DNA of 42,543 bases, taken from contig DASXUJ010000099.1 of NCBI GenBank assembly GCA_036504895.1, forward strand, positions 1-42,543. The letters are read 5' to 3'. Within the stretch, counting starts at the first letter, position 1; each line of letters starts with the position of its first letter. Both the position numbers and the translations under genes were made by a program. Positions 7,982 to 14,970 of the stretch are shown one piece after another. This DNA is from Syntrophorhabdaceae bacterium (GTDB taxonomy: Bacteria; Desulfobacterota; Syntrophorhabdia; Syntrophorhabdales; Syntrophorhabdaceae). The notes under the pieces are model-generated. The model saw only the letters and a list, made by a program, of their open reading frames with translations. It was not told the DNA's origin and did no database searches.

Positions 7982-8052
7982 AGATTACGGAGGCTCCCTG
8001 TCTCCCGGCACGAGTCATCCCGCCGGGAGAAGACCGGGAGCCTCCGTAATCT
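7982..8052 (+). terminator. Nested-hairpin rho-independent terminator
   Basis: Perfect 17-bp outer inverted repeat (7982-7998 with 8036-8052, AGATTACGGAGGCTCCC and its complement) enclosing a second 9-bp stem (8001-8009 TCTCCCGGC with 8022-8030). It is followed by TTTTTG and begins 17 nt after the lipoprotein stop. Confidence 0.85.
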
Positions 8053-8080
8053 TTTTGACGTAACATAATGATATTATACG

Positions 8081-8113
8081 TAAGCGGCTTGACATTTCGT
8101 GTCAGGCCGCTTA
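8081..8113. other. 14-bp stem-loop upstream of the hypothetical gene
   Basis: Arms 8081-8094 (TAAGCGGCTTGACA) and 8100-8113 (TGTCAGGCCGCTTA) pair with a single wobble around a 5-nt TTTCG loop. No T-run follows on the plus strand. It ends 19 nt before the GTG at 8133, so it could be an operator-like palindrome, a second terminator or an mRNA element. Confidence 0.45.
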
Positions 8114-8132
8114 ACATTTATCAGGGTTAATC

Positions 8133-8471
8133 GTGCCGGCTATCCACATAAATAGCGGCGAAGGGAGCCGTGCCTTGGGAATAAAGCAGGTTCCATCGAA
8201 TCTTGGGGACTTACGAAATACCCTCGTGGTGCGCTCCGGAATTGCACTCACCAAAGGCAATCCGTCTAAGTCCGGGGATACGACGGATCGGGCCCTTTTA
8301 AAGACAAGCCCTTTCGTCCTTATGGAGCCGTCCCCTTATAAGAAGAGCGCCACCTTTGACCGCAACGGCGATTTCCAGCTTCCCCGGCCTTACGGAGCCG
8401 CGATTTATCAGGCCGTGGAGGCAAACTCCCGCCTCAACCCCCCCGGTTCGATCATCTCAGTCTATGCATAG
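8133..8471 (+). CDS. Hypothetical protein, 112 residues
   Basis: I do not recognise a family. The frame from GTG 8133 to TAG 8471 uses codons typical of the neighbours (GC-rich third positions), and no competing frame exists on either strand. AGGG lies 8 nt before the GTG. The protein has no signal peptide or membrane segment; it contains a basic, polar N-terminal half and a C-terminal segment FQLPRPYGAAIYQAVEANSR ending PPGSIISVYA. Lies between the nested terminator and the CBM48 gene, in an apparently single-gene unit preceded by a hairpin. Could be a chance frame. Confidence 0.5.
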   Translation: MPAIHINSGEGSRALGIKQVPSNLGDLRNTLVVRSGIALTKGNPSKSGDTTDRALLKTSPFVLMEPSPYKKSATFDRNGDFQLPRPYGAAIYQAVEANSRLNPPGSIISVYA

Positions 8472-8660
8472 GTCCTGAAACACAGCTCCCAATTTCGTGC
8501 TTCTTCTATCGTTGAATCAACAGCTGAGTTTTGCGTCCCCTGTTCCACGCGATGGAATACCCTTTCATGGAAATTATGAAATTCTTGCTGTATGATATTG
8601 TCAAAGAAACAGGTCGGTCCTGAATACAAAAAAAGGTGGTATTAATTTAGGAGGTTTGTA

Positions 8661-8978
8661 ATGGATGAAAAGAAAGCAAAAAAACGCGTGACCTTTAAAT
8701 TTCATGCCCCCGGAGCCAAAAATGTGTGTCTGGCGGGAAATTTCAATAATTGGGATCCATCGTCCTTACCCCTCAAGGCAGCGGAGGAACCCCACGCCTG
8801 GCAACGGATCATGTATTTCGAACCGGGGACTTATCAATACCGCTTTGTGGTGGATGGCGCATGGTGTGACGATCCCCTCTGTCAGGAAAGGTTTGCAAAT
8901 GAGTTCGGCTCCTTCAATTCCGTGGTCTGTGTTGAGGCCGAAAGCCCTCAAGGAAAAAAGAAGAAACCGCGAAAATAA
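8661..8978 (+). CDS. Stand-alone glycogen-binding (CBM48/AMPK-beta-like) protein
   Basis: 105 residues forming essentially one E-set carbohydrate-binding domain. KRVTFKFHAPGAKNVCLAGNFNNW starts the fold; the GNFNNWDP motif carries the glycogen-contacting Trp, and PGTYQYRFVVDGAW is the second half, typical of CBM48/AMPK-beta glycogen-binding modules. The tail is Lys-rich (QGKKKKPRK). No catalytic or kinase-interacting domain is attached, unlike branching enzymes or AMPK-beta, so it is probably a soluble glycogen/polyglucan-associated or regulatory protein. SD TAGGAGG is 6 nt before the ATG. Confidence 0.82.
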   Translation: MDEKKAKKRVTFKFHAPGAKNVCLAGNFNNWDPSSLPLKAAEEPHAWQRIMYFEPGTYQYRFVVDGAWCDDPLCQERFANEFGSFNSVVCVEAESPQGKKKKPRK

Positions 8979-9014
8979 TCAGTCTGCGCCCGGACAAAGG
9001 TATTTATTCAGACA

Positions 9015-9713
9015 TCAGGTGGAGCCGGAAATGACTCCGCTCCGGGACGCTCCGCGCGGCCCTTCCCCGCCGAGGAGAGCGGATACTCCCCGTATATCCT
9101 GAAATATATAGGTAGCGCCGGTCCTTTCGAAATCTTCCTTTGCGGTCCTGCCCGTGAGTACTCCCGCGGTCTCCATTCCCGCGGTCCGGCCGGCTTCTAT
9201 GTCCGTCGGGTGGTCGCCCACCATGATTCCCTCTCCCGGCGAAAGAGAAAGGAGCCCGGCAATGGTGAGGACATGGCGGGGATGGGGTTTTACCTCCCTG
9301 AGATGCTCCCTGGTTACGATAGCCTCCGCGTATTCATCGATATCAGGGAAGACGGCCCTCAATACATCGATACAGCTTCTCGTGATCACACCGAGCCTGA
9401 CCCCCTCTTGCCTTATTCGCCTCAATACATCTCTCGTGTAAGGGTACACACCCTTCCCCCTTGACGCGGAGAGCTCGAGCTCTCTCAGGCGGTCAAAGGC
9501 CTCCTCTTTAAACTGCCGGCCTCCATTGCCGAGATTATCCGAGATCGCGTAGATCATTTCTATGATGTACGCTCCTTCCAGCGCGGCGACCGCCTCCTTC
9601 GACTCATATCGAAAGGCAATCTCCTCTATCTCGGTCCTCATGTTGATGAAATCGAGGGTCAGCTCCGTGAGGGTGCCGTCGAAATCGAATATTACGCCTT
9701 TAATCCCCGCCAT
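9015..9713 (-). CDS. HAD-superfamily hydrolase (phosphoglycolate phosphatase-like)
   Basis: 232 residues from ATG 9713; a GTG 8 codons upstream lies inside the preceding aminotransferase gene. HAD motif I VIFDFDGTLTEL (nucleophile and acid/base Asp), motif II VITRS, motif III Lys in VKPHPRH, and motif IV GDHPTDIEAG are all present, with a helical cap between motifs I and II. This fits subfamily IA (Gph/beta-phosphoglucomutase-like). It starts 5 nt after the aminotransferase stop, so the two are surely co-transcribed. A link to glycolate/glyoxylate or serine metabolism is suggested by that neighbour; substrate not proven. Confidence 0.83.
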   Translation of the reverse strand: MAGIKGVIFDFDGTLTELTLDFINMRTEIEEIAFRYESKEAVAALEGAYIIEMIYAISDNLGNGGRQFKEEAFDRLRELELSASRGKGVYPYTRDVLRRIRQEGVRLGVITRSCIDVLRAVFPDIDEYAEAIVTREHLREVKPHPRHVLTIAGLLSLSPGEGIMVGDHPTDIEAGRTAGMETAGVLTGRTAKEDFERTGATYIFQDIRGVSALLGGEGPRGASRSGVISGST

Positions 9714-9718
9714 TGCGC

Positions 9719-10858
9719 CTACAGGCCCTTGAGGCACTCCAGCGCCTTTGTCACGCCGGCCCCCATGGTAAATGCGTATCCCAGGTCGCTCAGCGTAAAC
9801 TCCAAGGCGGCTATGGCGGTGATCACATCGTACTTATCCGCATATCCGAGGGTGGCAATCCTGAACACCTTGCCCTTCAGCTGGTCCTGGCCCCCGGCCC
9901 CTGTCACTCCGTATTTTTTCCAGAGCGTTTTGTAGATTACCTGCCCGTCTATGCCCTCAGGCGCCACGATTGCGGTCACCGCGGGACTCGGGGCCTTGGC
10001 GAACACAGCAAGACCGAGGGCCCGGGCCGCCTCCCTGGTAGCCCTTGCGAGGAGGTCGATCCTTCTATAGACGTTTTCGAGTCCTTCCTCCCGTATGAGA
10101 CGCAGAGATTCCCTAAGACCGATAATAAGCGAGATGGCCGGTGTAAAATTGGTCTGATTCTTCTCGAGGTTTTTCTTCTCCTTCGCCCAATTGAAGTAAA
10201 ACTTCGGAATGGTGGAGGATTTACTCATCTCCCACGCCTTGTCGCTTACCCCCGCGAAGGCGAGCCCCGGCGGCAGCATCAGGGCTTTTTGGGATCCGCT
10301 TATGAGAATATCGATATTCCACGCATCCTGGGGTAGCTCAAAAACCCCTACACCCGTTATGCCGTCCACCACCATGAGGGTATGAGGATAATCTTTCACA
10401 ATCGCCGCGATTTCCTTTACGGGAAAGACGGCGCCCGTGGAGGTATCCGTTGCCTGCATATAGACGGCCTTGATATCCGGGTCCGCATCTAACGCCTTCC
10501 TCACGGTCTGGGGTTCGAGGATTTCACCCCAGGGGATGTCGATATTTACGGCATGCACTCCGTAGGCCGTGCAGATCTCCGTCCAGCGCTCGCCGAATTT
10601 TCCGCTCCTTACCACAAGGGCCTTATCTCCCGGGCAGAGCATGTTCGTCACCGCCCCCTCCATGGCTCCCGTGCCCGAAGAGGTAAATATGAGGACTTCG
10701 TTCTTAGTCCCGAAGAGATATTTGAGATTCTCTCTCACCTCTTCCACGACAGTCTCAAAAAGGGGATTTCTATGATGTATTATGGGCTCGGCCATCTTTA
10801 AAAGAACTTCAGGCGGAATAGCCGTGGGCCCCGGCGCCAGCAAGTATCGTTTCTCCAT
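9719..10858 (-). CDS. Class-V aminotransferase (serine/alanine-glyoxylate type)
   Basis: 379 residues from ATG 10858, chosen because GAGGAGGAAAG lies just before it and the protein then begins MEKRYLLAPGPTAIPPEV, the classic start of this family; a frame extension of 20 codons upstream has no family match. PLP enzyme. FTSSGTGAMEGAV binds cofactor, VVDGITGVG gives the PLP-contacting Asp, and SGSQKALMLPPG carries the Schiff-base Lys. The family includes serine-glyoxylate, alanine-glyoxylate and serine-pyruvate aminotransferases. The HAD gene follows 5 nt later. A TATAAT at 10880-10885 may be part of its promoter but lacks a good -35. Confidence 0.88.
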   Translation of the reverse strand: MEKRYLLAPGPTAIPPEVLLKMAEPIIHHRNPLFETVVEEVRENLKYLFGTKNEVLIFTSSGTGAMEGAVTNMLCPGDKALVVRSGKFGERWTEICTAYGVHAVNIDIPWGEILEPQTVRKALDADPDIKAVYMQATDTSTGAVFPVKEIAAIVKDYPHTLMVVDGITGVGVFELPQDAWNIDILISGSQKALMLPPGLAFAGVSDKAWEMSKSSTIPKFYFNWAKEKKNLEKNQTNFTPAISLIIGLRESLRLIREEGLENVYRRIDLLARATREAARALGLAVFAKAPSPAVTAIVAPEGIDGQVIYKTLWKKYGVTGAGGQDQLKGKVFRIATLGYADKYDVITAIAALEFTLSDLGYAFTMGAGVTKALECLKGL

Positions 10859-10970
10859 CTCTTTCCTCCTCACATGACAATTATAAAGTATGTACCAGAT
10901 ATCACACAGACGGGTCAACCGTAAAGACCCGCTTTGAAGAACGGGACCTCCGCCGAACTTGCATTCCGGC

Positions 10971-10999
10971 TTGCATTCCAGCCTCTCTCGTCCTATACT
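10971..10999 (+). promoter_or_regulatory. Probable promoter of the TM1266-like/hydG unit
   Basis: -10 TATACT at 10994-10999, 17-bp spacer, -35 TTGCAT at 10971-10976 (weak). The -35 lies in the second of two direct CTTGCATTCC repeats (10958-10967 and 10970-10979, 12-bp period), which might be an activator site. Confidence 0.4.
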
Positions 11000-11072
11000 A
11001 TAGATAGACTGAGAAAAAGATTTTATCTCTTTCGAAGTGTCAAACTTGATTCTGATCTAAAGGAGATGTCCG

Positions 11073-11342
11073 ATAGAGAAGAGACTGGGAGCAATAATCA
11101 TTCTTTTGTCTGACAAAGGAAGCGTTCCGAAGATCAACACCCTATTGAGCGACTATGGGGAACTGATTCTGGGGCGGCAGGGTATCCCTATCCGTGACAG
11201 GGGGATTAATGTGATCTCTCTTGTGGTCGAAGGAAGCACGGATCAGATCAACGCTCTCACAGGCAAGATCGGCAAGCTTGACGGCGCGGAGGTAAAATCT
11301 GTTCTCACGAAATATAAGGAGAACGGAGATGGCCACACATGA
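11073..11342 (+). CDS. TM1266-like protein of the [FeFe]-hydrogenase system (ATA start?)
   Basis: Small ACT-like (ferredoxin-fold) protein usually encoded next to [FeFe]-hydrogenase maturation genes and annotated as an iron-only hydrogenase system putative regulator. The family starts with M-E-K-R-(I/L)-G followed by a beta-strand. Here EKRLGAIIILLSDKGSVPK is preserved in the frame, but the codon before EKR is ATA (11073-11075), 7 nt after the SD sequence AAAGGAG (11059-11065; its last base is 11065). There is no ATG, GTG or TTG upstream before TAA 11058-11060; the first conventional start, TTG at 11106, would remove the first strand. GRQGIPIRDRGINVISLVVEG and the ALTGKIGKL segment are conserved. 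89 residues with the ATA start. It overlaps hydG by 14 bp. Confidence 0.8.
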   Translation: MEKRLGAIIILLSDKGSVPKINTLLSDYGELILGRQGIPIRDRGINVISLVVEGSTDQINALTGKIGKLDGAEVKSVLTKYKENGDGHT

Positions 11343-12729
11343 AAAAGAAAAACCTTTTATAGACCGGGAGAAGCTGTACGGTCTCATCGAAGAGAAGACG
11401 CCTTCACAGGCCGAGCTGGAGTCGATCCTCAATAAATCCCTTCAATTCAAAGGGCTTAACCTCAGCGAGGTAGCTGCCCTCCTCAGGGTGAGCGAGCCCG
11501 CGCAGATCCGGCAGATCATGAATGCGGCAAGGAGTGTGAAGGAGCATATCTACGGCAAGCGCCTCGTCTTTTTCGCCCCTGTCTATACGGGCAATGTGTG
11601 CGTCAATAACTGCGTCTACTGCGCCTTTCGAAGGGACAACAAGACCCTTAAGCGCAAGGTGCTCACCATGCCGGAGATCTCCCGTGAGGTCTCCTCTCTC
11701 CTTAAAGAGGGTCATAAAAGGATACTGCTCATATGCGGAGAGTCGCCGCGGAACAATACGGACTATATGGTCGATGCGATCCGCACCGCCTACGGCGTAA
11801 GGGAGAGTGGTAATTATATCAGAAGGATCAACGTGGAGCTGGCCCCTATGCCCGTTTCAGAGTTCGCCAAGCTCAAGAACGAGAAGATCGGCACCTATGT
11901 CTGCTTCCAGGAGACTTATGATTCGGTGCTCTATAAGGATTTTCACCCCGCGGGCACCCCTAAATCGGATTATGATTACAGGATCACCGTATTCGATCGG
12001 GCCATGGAGGCGGGAATAAACGACGTGGGCCTTGGGGTGCTCTTCGGCCTTGCCGATTACCGGTTCGAGGTCCTCGCACTCATGGAGCACGCCCGCCACC
12101 TCGAGGAGGTCTTCGGGTGCGGCCCCCACACCATCAGCGTCCCGAGGATCGAGCCGGCGGACAACGCCCCTCTCACGGCGAGTATCCCCAACGCCATAAG
12201 TGATGACGATTTCAAGAAGATCGTCGCCGTAATCCGTATTGCCCTCCCCTATACGGGTATCATCCTGAGCACGAGAGAGAGTGAGGAGATGCGCACAGAG
12301 CTGTTCAACCATGGGGTGAGCCAGCTATCCGCCGGTTCCCGCACGAACCCCGGGGCTTACTCCGAAGAAGGGCAGGACACGGGAAGCCAGTTTTCCCTTG
12401 GGGACCATCGGACCCTCGATCAGGTGATCTCGACCATAATCGACAAGGAGTACATCCCTTCCTTCTGCACCGGGTGCTACCGCAAAGGCCGGGTGGGCAA
12501 CGATTTCATGGATCTGGCCAAGCCCGGTCTCATCAAGGAATTCTGTATGCCCAACGCAATATTCACATTCAAGGAATACCTGATGGATTTCGCCTCCCCC
12601 GCCACAAAGGAAAGGGGGCTCAAGCTTATCGACAAGATAGTCTCCGAGGTGGAGAGGGAATCCCTCAAGAAGCGAATGAACCAGGCCCTGGAGGACCTGG
12701 ACCAAGGGGCCAGGGATTTATATTTCTGA
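11329..12729 (+). CDS. hydG: [FeFe]-hydrogenase maturase HydG (radical SAM tyrosine lyase)
   Basis: 466 residues. HydG cleaves tyrosine to make the CO and CN ligands of the H-cluster. The radical-SAM cysteine motif is CVNNCVYC (C91, C95, C98), and the auxiliary-cluster motif diagnostic of HydG over ThiH, CX2CX22C, is complete (C380, C383, C406, in FCTGCYRKGRVG...EFCMPN). KEHIYGKRLVFFAPVY and SAGSRTNPGAY are also HydG-like. SD AAGGAG is 8 nt before the ATG. Pairing with the TM1266-like gene supports the call. No hydE, hydF or hydrogenase structural gene occurs in this window, so they must be elsewhere. Confidence 0.95.
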   Translation: MATHEKEKPFIDREKLYGLIEEKTPSQAELESILNKSLQFKGLNLSEVAALLRVSEPAQIRQIMNAARSVKEHIYGKRLVFFAPVYTGNVCVNNCVYCAFRRDNKTLKRKVLTMPEISREVSSLLKEGHKRILLICGESPRNNTDYMVDAIRTAYGVRESGNYIRRINVELAPMPVSEFAKLKNEKIGTYVCFQETYDSVLYKDFHPAGTPKSDYDYRITVFDRAMEAGINDVGLGVLFGLADYRFEVLALMEHARHLEEVFGCGPHTISVPRIEPADNAPLTASIPNAISDDDFKKIVAVIRIALPYTGIILSTRESEEMRTELFNHGVSQLSAGSRTNPGAYSEEGQDTGSQFSLGDHRTLDQVISTIIDKEYIPSFCTGCYRKGRVGNDFMDLAKPGLIKEFCMPNAIFTFKEYLMDFASPATKERGLKLIDKIVSEVERESLKKRMNQALEDLDQGARDLYF

Positions 12730-12789
12730 GCGTCATTTTGCCCGAAAGAACTCTTATCCAGCCACACCGGCTGATTAAGGAGGAGCACC

Positions 12790-13254
12790 ATGTTCGTTCC
12801 ACCGAAAAGGATTCTCGTTCCCACGGATTTTTCCCGATTCTCCGATAATGCCCTTCAATACGGACTCGATATTGCAGCCCAATATGGGGCAAAAGTATTC
12901 GTGATCCACGTCCTTCCTCCTAAAGTTTACTCGGACCACACAATTACCATCGAGATGGTCGATGCTCTCAAAAAGCAGAGACTCGAGGCCGCGGCGCAAA
13001 GCCTTCATGGGGAGGTTGAAAAATTTTCAGGAAGCAGGAATGTGGAGGTGGAACCCATAGTGCGTTCCGGCGTTGCCCATGAAGAGATTGGCCGGGCGGA
13101 AAGGGATTTGAAGGCGGACCTCATCGTCATTGCCTCCCATGGCCAGACCGGGCTGATGAGTATACTTGTGGGAAGCGTTGCCGGCAAAGTCGCTCAAGCC
13201 GCTGCCTGTCCGGTACTCCTGGTCAGGAGCCCCGGGGTCGCCTCCTCTTCCTGA
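12790..13254 (+). CDS. Universal stress protein (UspA family)
   Basis: 154 residues, single Usp domain. PKRILVPTDFSRFSDNAL at the N-terminus and the ATP-binding motif near the end, GQTGLMSILVGSVAGKV (G-2x-G-9x-G-S pattern), indicate the ATP-binding class of Usp. Cytoplasmic, probably induced under stress or starvation. SD AAGGAGGAG lies 5 nt before the ATG. It follows hydG by 60 nt on the same strand, so may share its transcript. The convergent efflux operon ends 105 nt downstream; no clear terminator is seen between them. Confidence 0.9.
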   Translation: MFVPPKRILVPTDFSRFSDNALQYGLDIAAQYGAKVFVIHVLPPKVYSDHTITIEMVDALKKQRLEAAAQSLHGEVEKFSGSRNVEVEPIVRSGVAHEEIGRAERDLKADLIVIASHGQTGLMSILVGSVAGKVAQAAACPVLLVRSPGVASSS

Positions 13255-13359
13255 GATTTACCGCGCGGAGCAATTCCCCCATCTCCGGGCGGACCCCCTC
13301 CACGCTCTCTTTCCGCAAGGGAGCAGAAACAGGAGAGGCGCCTTAGGGGCGGCAAATTC

Positions 13360-14946
13360 TTATTTTCCGGCGGAGGTGAGATTATTCGCCGGGAGTGCCT
13401 GTCTTTCAACAGAAGATTTCATTTCCTTTGCCCTCTCCAGTATCTCCCCCTGTTGAGGCAGTTGCGACGCGCTCCATCCCCCTCCCAGGGCCTGGATGAG
13501 TAGCACGCACGCAGCCATCCGGCGGCTGCTGATATTGAGGGCGGACCTCTCATTGATGAGAACCGCGGCCTGAATGACCGCTACGGTGAGGTAATTCACC
13601 GTTCCCGCCTTGTACTGGTTCAAGGAAATTTCCAGCGACTTTCGGGCCGATATGACCGCGTCACCCTGTGCCGCTGCTTCCTCCTCAAGGATGCGCAATG
13701 TCGCGAGGTTGTCCTCGACCTGCTGAAAAGCCGTGAGCACGGTCTGCCGGTAATCGGCCACACTTTGATCGTACGCTGCCCGCGCCTGCTCGTTGAGCGC
13801 CGCCCGCGCACCGCCGTCAAAGATCGTCTGCGCCACCGTCGGTCCAAGGGACCAGAACCGGCTCGGCCAGGTGAGCCAATTCGAGGTATCGATACTCTGA
13901 TAACCGATCGACCCGCCGAGCGTGATAGTGGGAAAATACGCTGCCTTTGCTACTCCGATCTGGGCGTTCGCCGCGGCAACCCGCCTTTCCGCGGCGGCTA
14001 TATCGGGCCTGCGCTCGAGAAGGTCCGAAGGAAGGCCTCGCGGTACGGGAGGGGGAAGTGCATCAAGGGGTAAGACGGGAAGAGAGAAATCGGAGGCGGG
14101 CTTGCCAATCAGAAGCGCAATCGCATGCTCGGCCTGGGCCCGCTGAACCCCCACATCGATGGCCTGGGCGATGGTGCTCTTGAGTTGGGTCTCTGCCTGA
14201 AACACGTCGGCCTTCGAGACCACGCCGCTCTCATACTGGTTGGTGGTGAGGGCAAGAGACCTCCGGTATGCAATGATCGTCTCGTCGAGGAGCTGTTTCA
14301 GGCGGTCCATTGAGCGCAGGAGATAATAGTTCTGAGCCAGGGAAGATTGCATGCTCAGACGGACGCCTTCAAGGTCTCCGGCGCTCGCCTGGGCAGTCGC
14401 GCTGTTCGATTCCACGAGGCGCCGTATCCTCCCCCACACATCGATCTCCCAGGGTGCAAGGGTGAGGGGGGCATTATAGACGGTATTCGTCCCGGTGGGA
14501 ATGCCGCTCGTGGTGACGTTCGAGGACCTTAAAGATCTCACGGCACTGGGGTTGGCCGTGATGAGGGGGAAAAAGTTCGACCGTGCCGACTGGACAAGGG
14601 TTGCTGCCTGGCGAAAGCGTGCTTCCGCGGAGGCGATGTTTTGATTCGAGACGTTGACCTGCTCTTCCAGGCTATTAAGGAGGGGATCGTCGAAGACCTC
14701 CCACCATGGACCCCGGGATGTCTCATCTTTAGGCTGGGCGACTTTCCATCCCTTATCTTCTTTGTAATCAACGGGCACCGCGGCCCCCGGCCTCATATAG
14801 TCAGGACCTATGGCGCAGGACGCAAGGACGGCGAGGGCCAAAAGAGACAGGCCGGCCGCAAAGATCATGGGAGAGAAAAGATTCCTCCCCCGGTGTATGG
14901 CTCTTTCTATTTCGTTCACTATTGCATGTATGATGCGCAACATCAT
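13360..14946 (-). CDS. Outer-membrane efflux lipoprotein, NodT/OprM type
   Basis: 528 residues from ATG 14946 (GAGG 5 nt before it; a GTG two codons earlier is less well placed). The signal region ends in LAVLASC, lipidated Cys at about residue 44 after a long n-region. GPDYMRPGAAVPVDY and SLEEQVNVSNQNIASAEARF are typical of the NodT/OprM/CusC outer-membrane factors, which form trimeric channels reaching across the periplasm. Repeated OEP halves are seen, including LLERRPDIAAAERRVAAANA. Last gene of the leftward RND operon, 18 nt after the second pump, so it should be the exit duct for that system. Confidence 0.92.
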   Translation of the reverse strand: MMLRIIHAIVNEIERAIHRGRNLFSPMIFAAGLSLLALAVLASCAIGPDYMRPGAAVPVDYKEDKGWKVAQPKDETSRGPWWEVFDDPLLNSLEEQVNVSNQNIASAEARFRQAATLVQSARSNFFPLITANPSAVRSLRSSNVTTSGIPTGTNTVYNAPLTLAPWEIDVWGRIRRLVESNSATAQASAGDLEGVRLSMQSSLAQNYYLLRSMDRLKQLLDETIIAYRRSLALTTNQYESGVVSKADVFQAETQLKSTIAQAIDVGVQRAQAEHAIALLIGKPASDFSLPVLPLDALPPPVPRGLPSDLLERRPDIAAAERRVAAANAQIGVAKAAYFPTITLGGSIGYQSIDTSNWLTWPSRFWSLGPTVAQTIFDGGARAALNEQARAAYDQSVADYRQTVLTAFQQVEDNLATLRILEEEAAAQGDAVISARKSLEISLNQYKAGTVNYLTVAVIQAAVLINERSALNISSRRMAACVLLIQALGGGWSASQLPQQGEILERAKEMKSSVERQALPANNLTSAGK

Positions 14947-14970
14947 GTTCACCTCATAATATCGGGGACC

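Noticed and set aside
10880-10885. TATAAT as promoter of the aminotransferase gene
   Set aside because: No acceptable -35 at 15-19 bp and no TGn extension; kept only as a remark.
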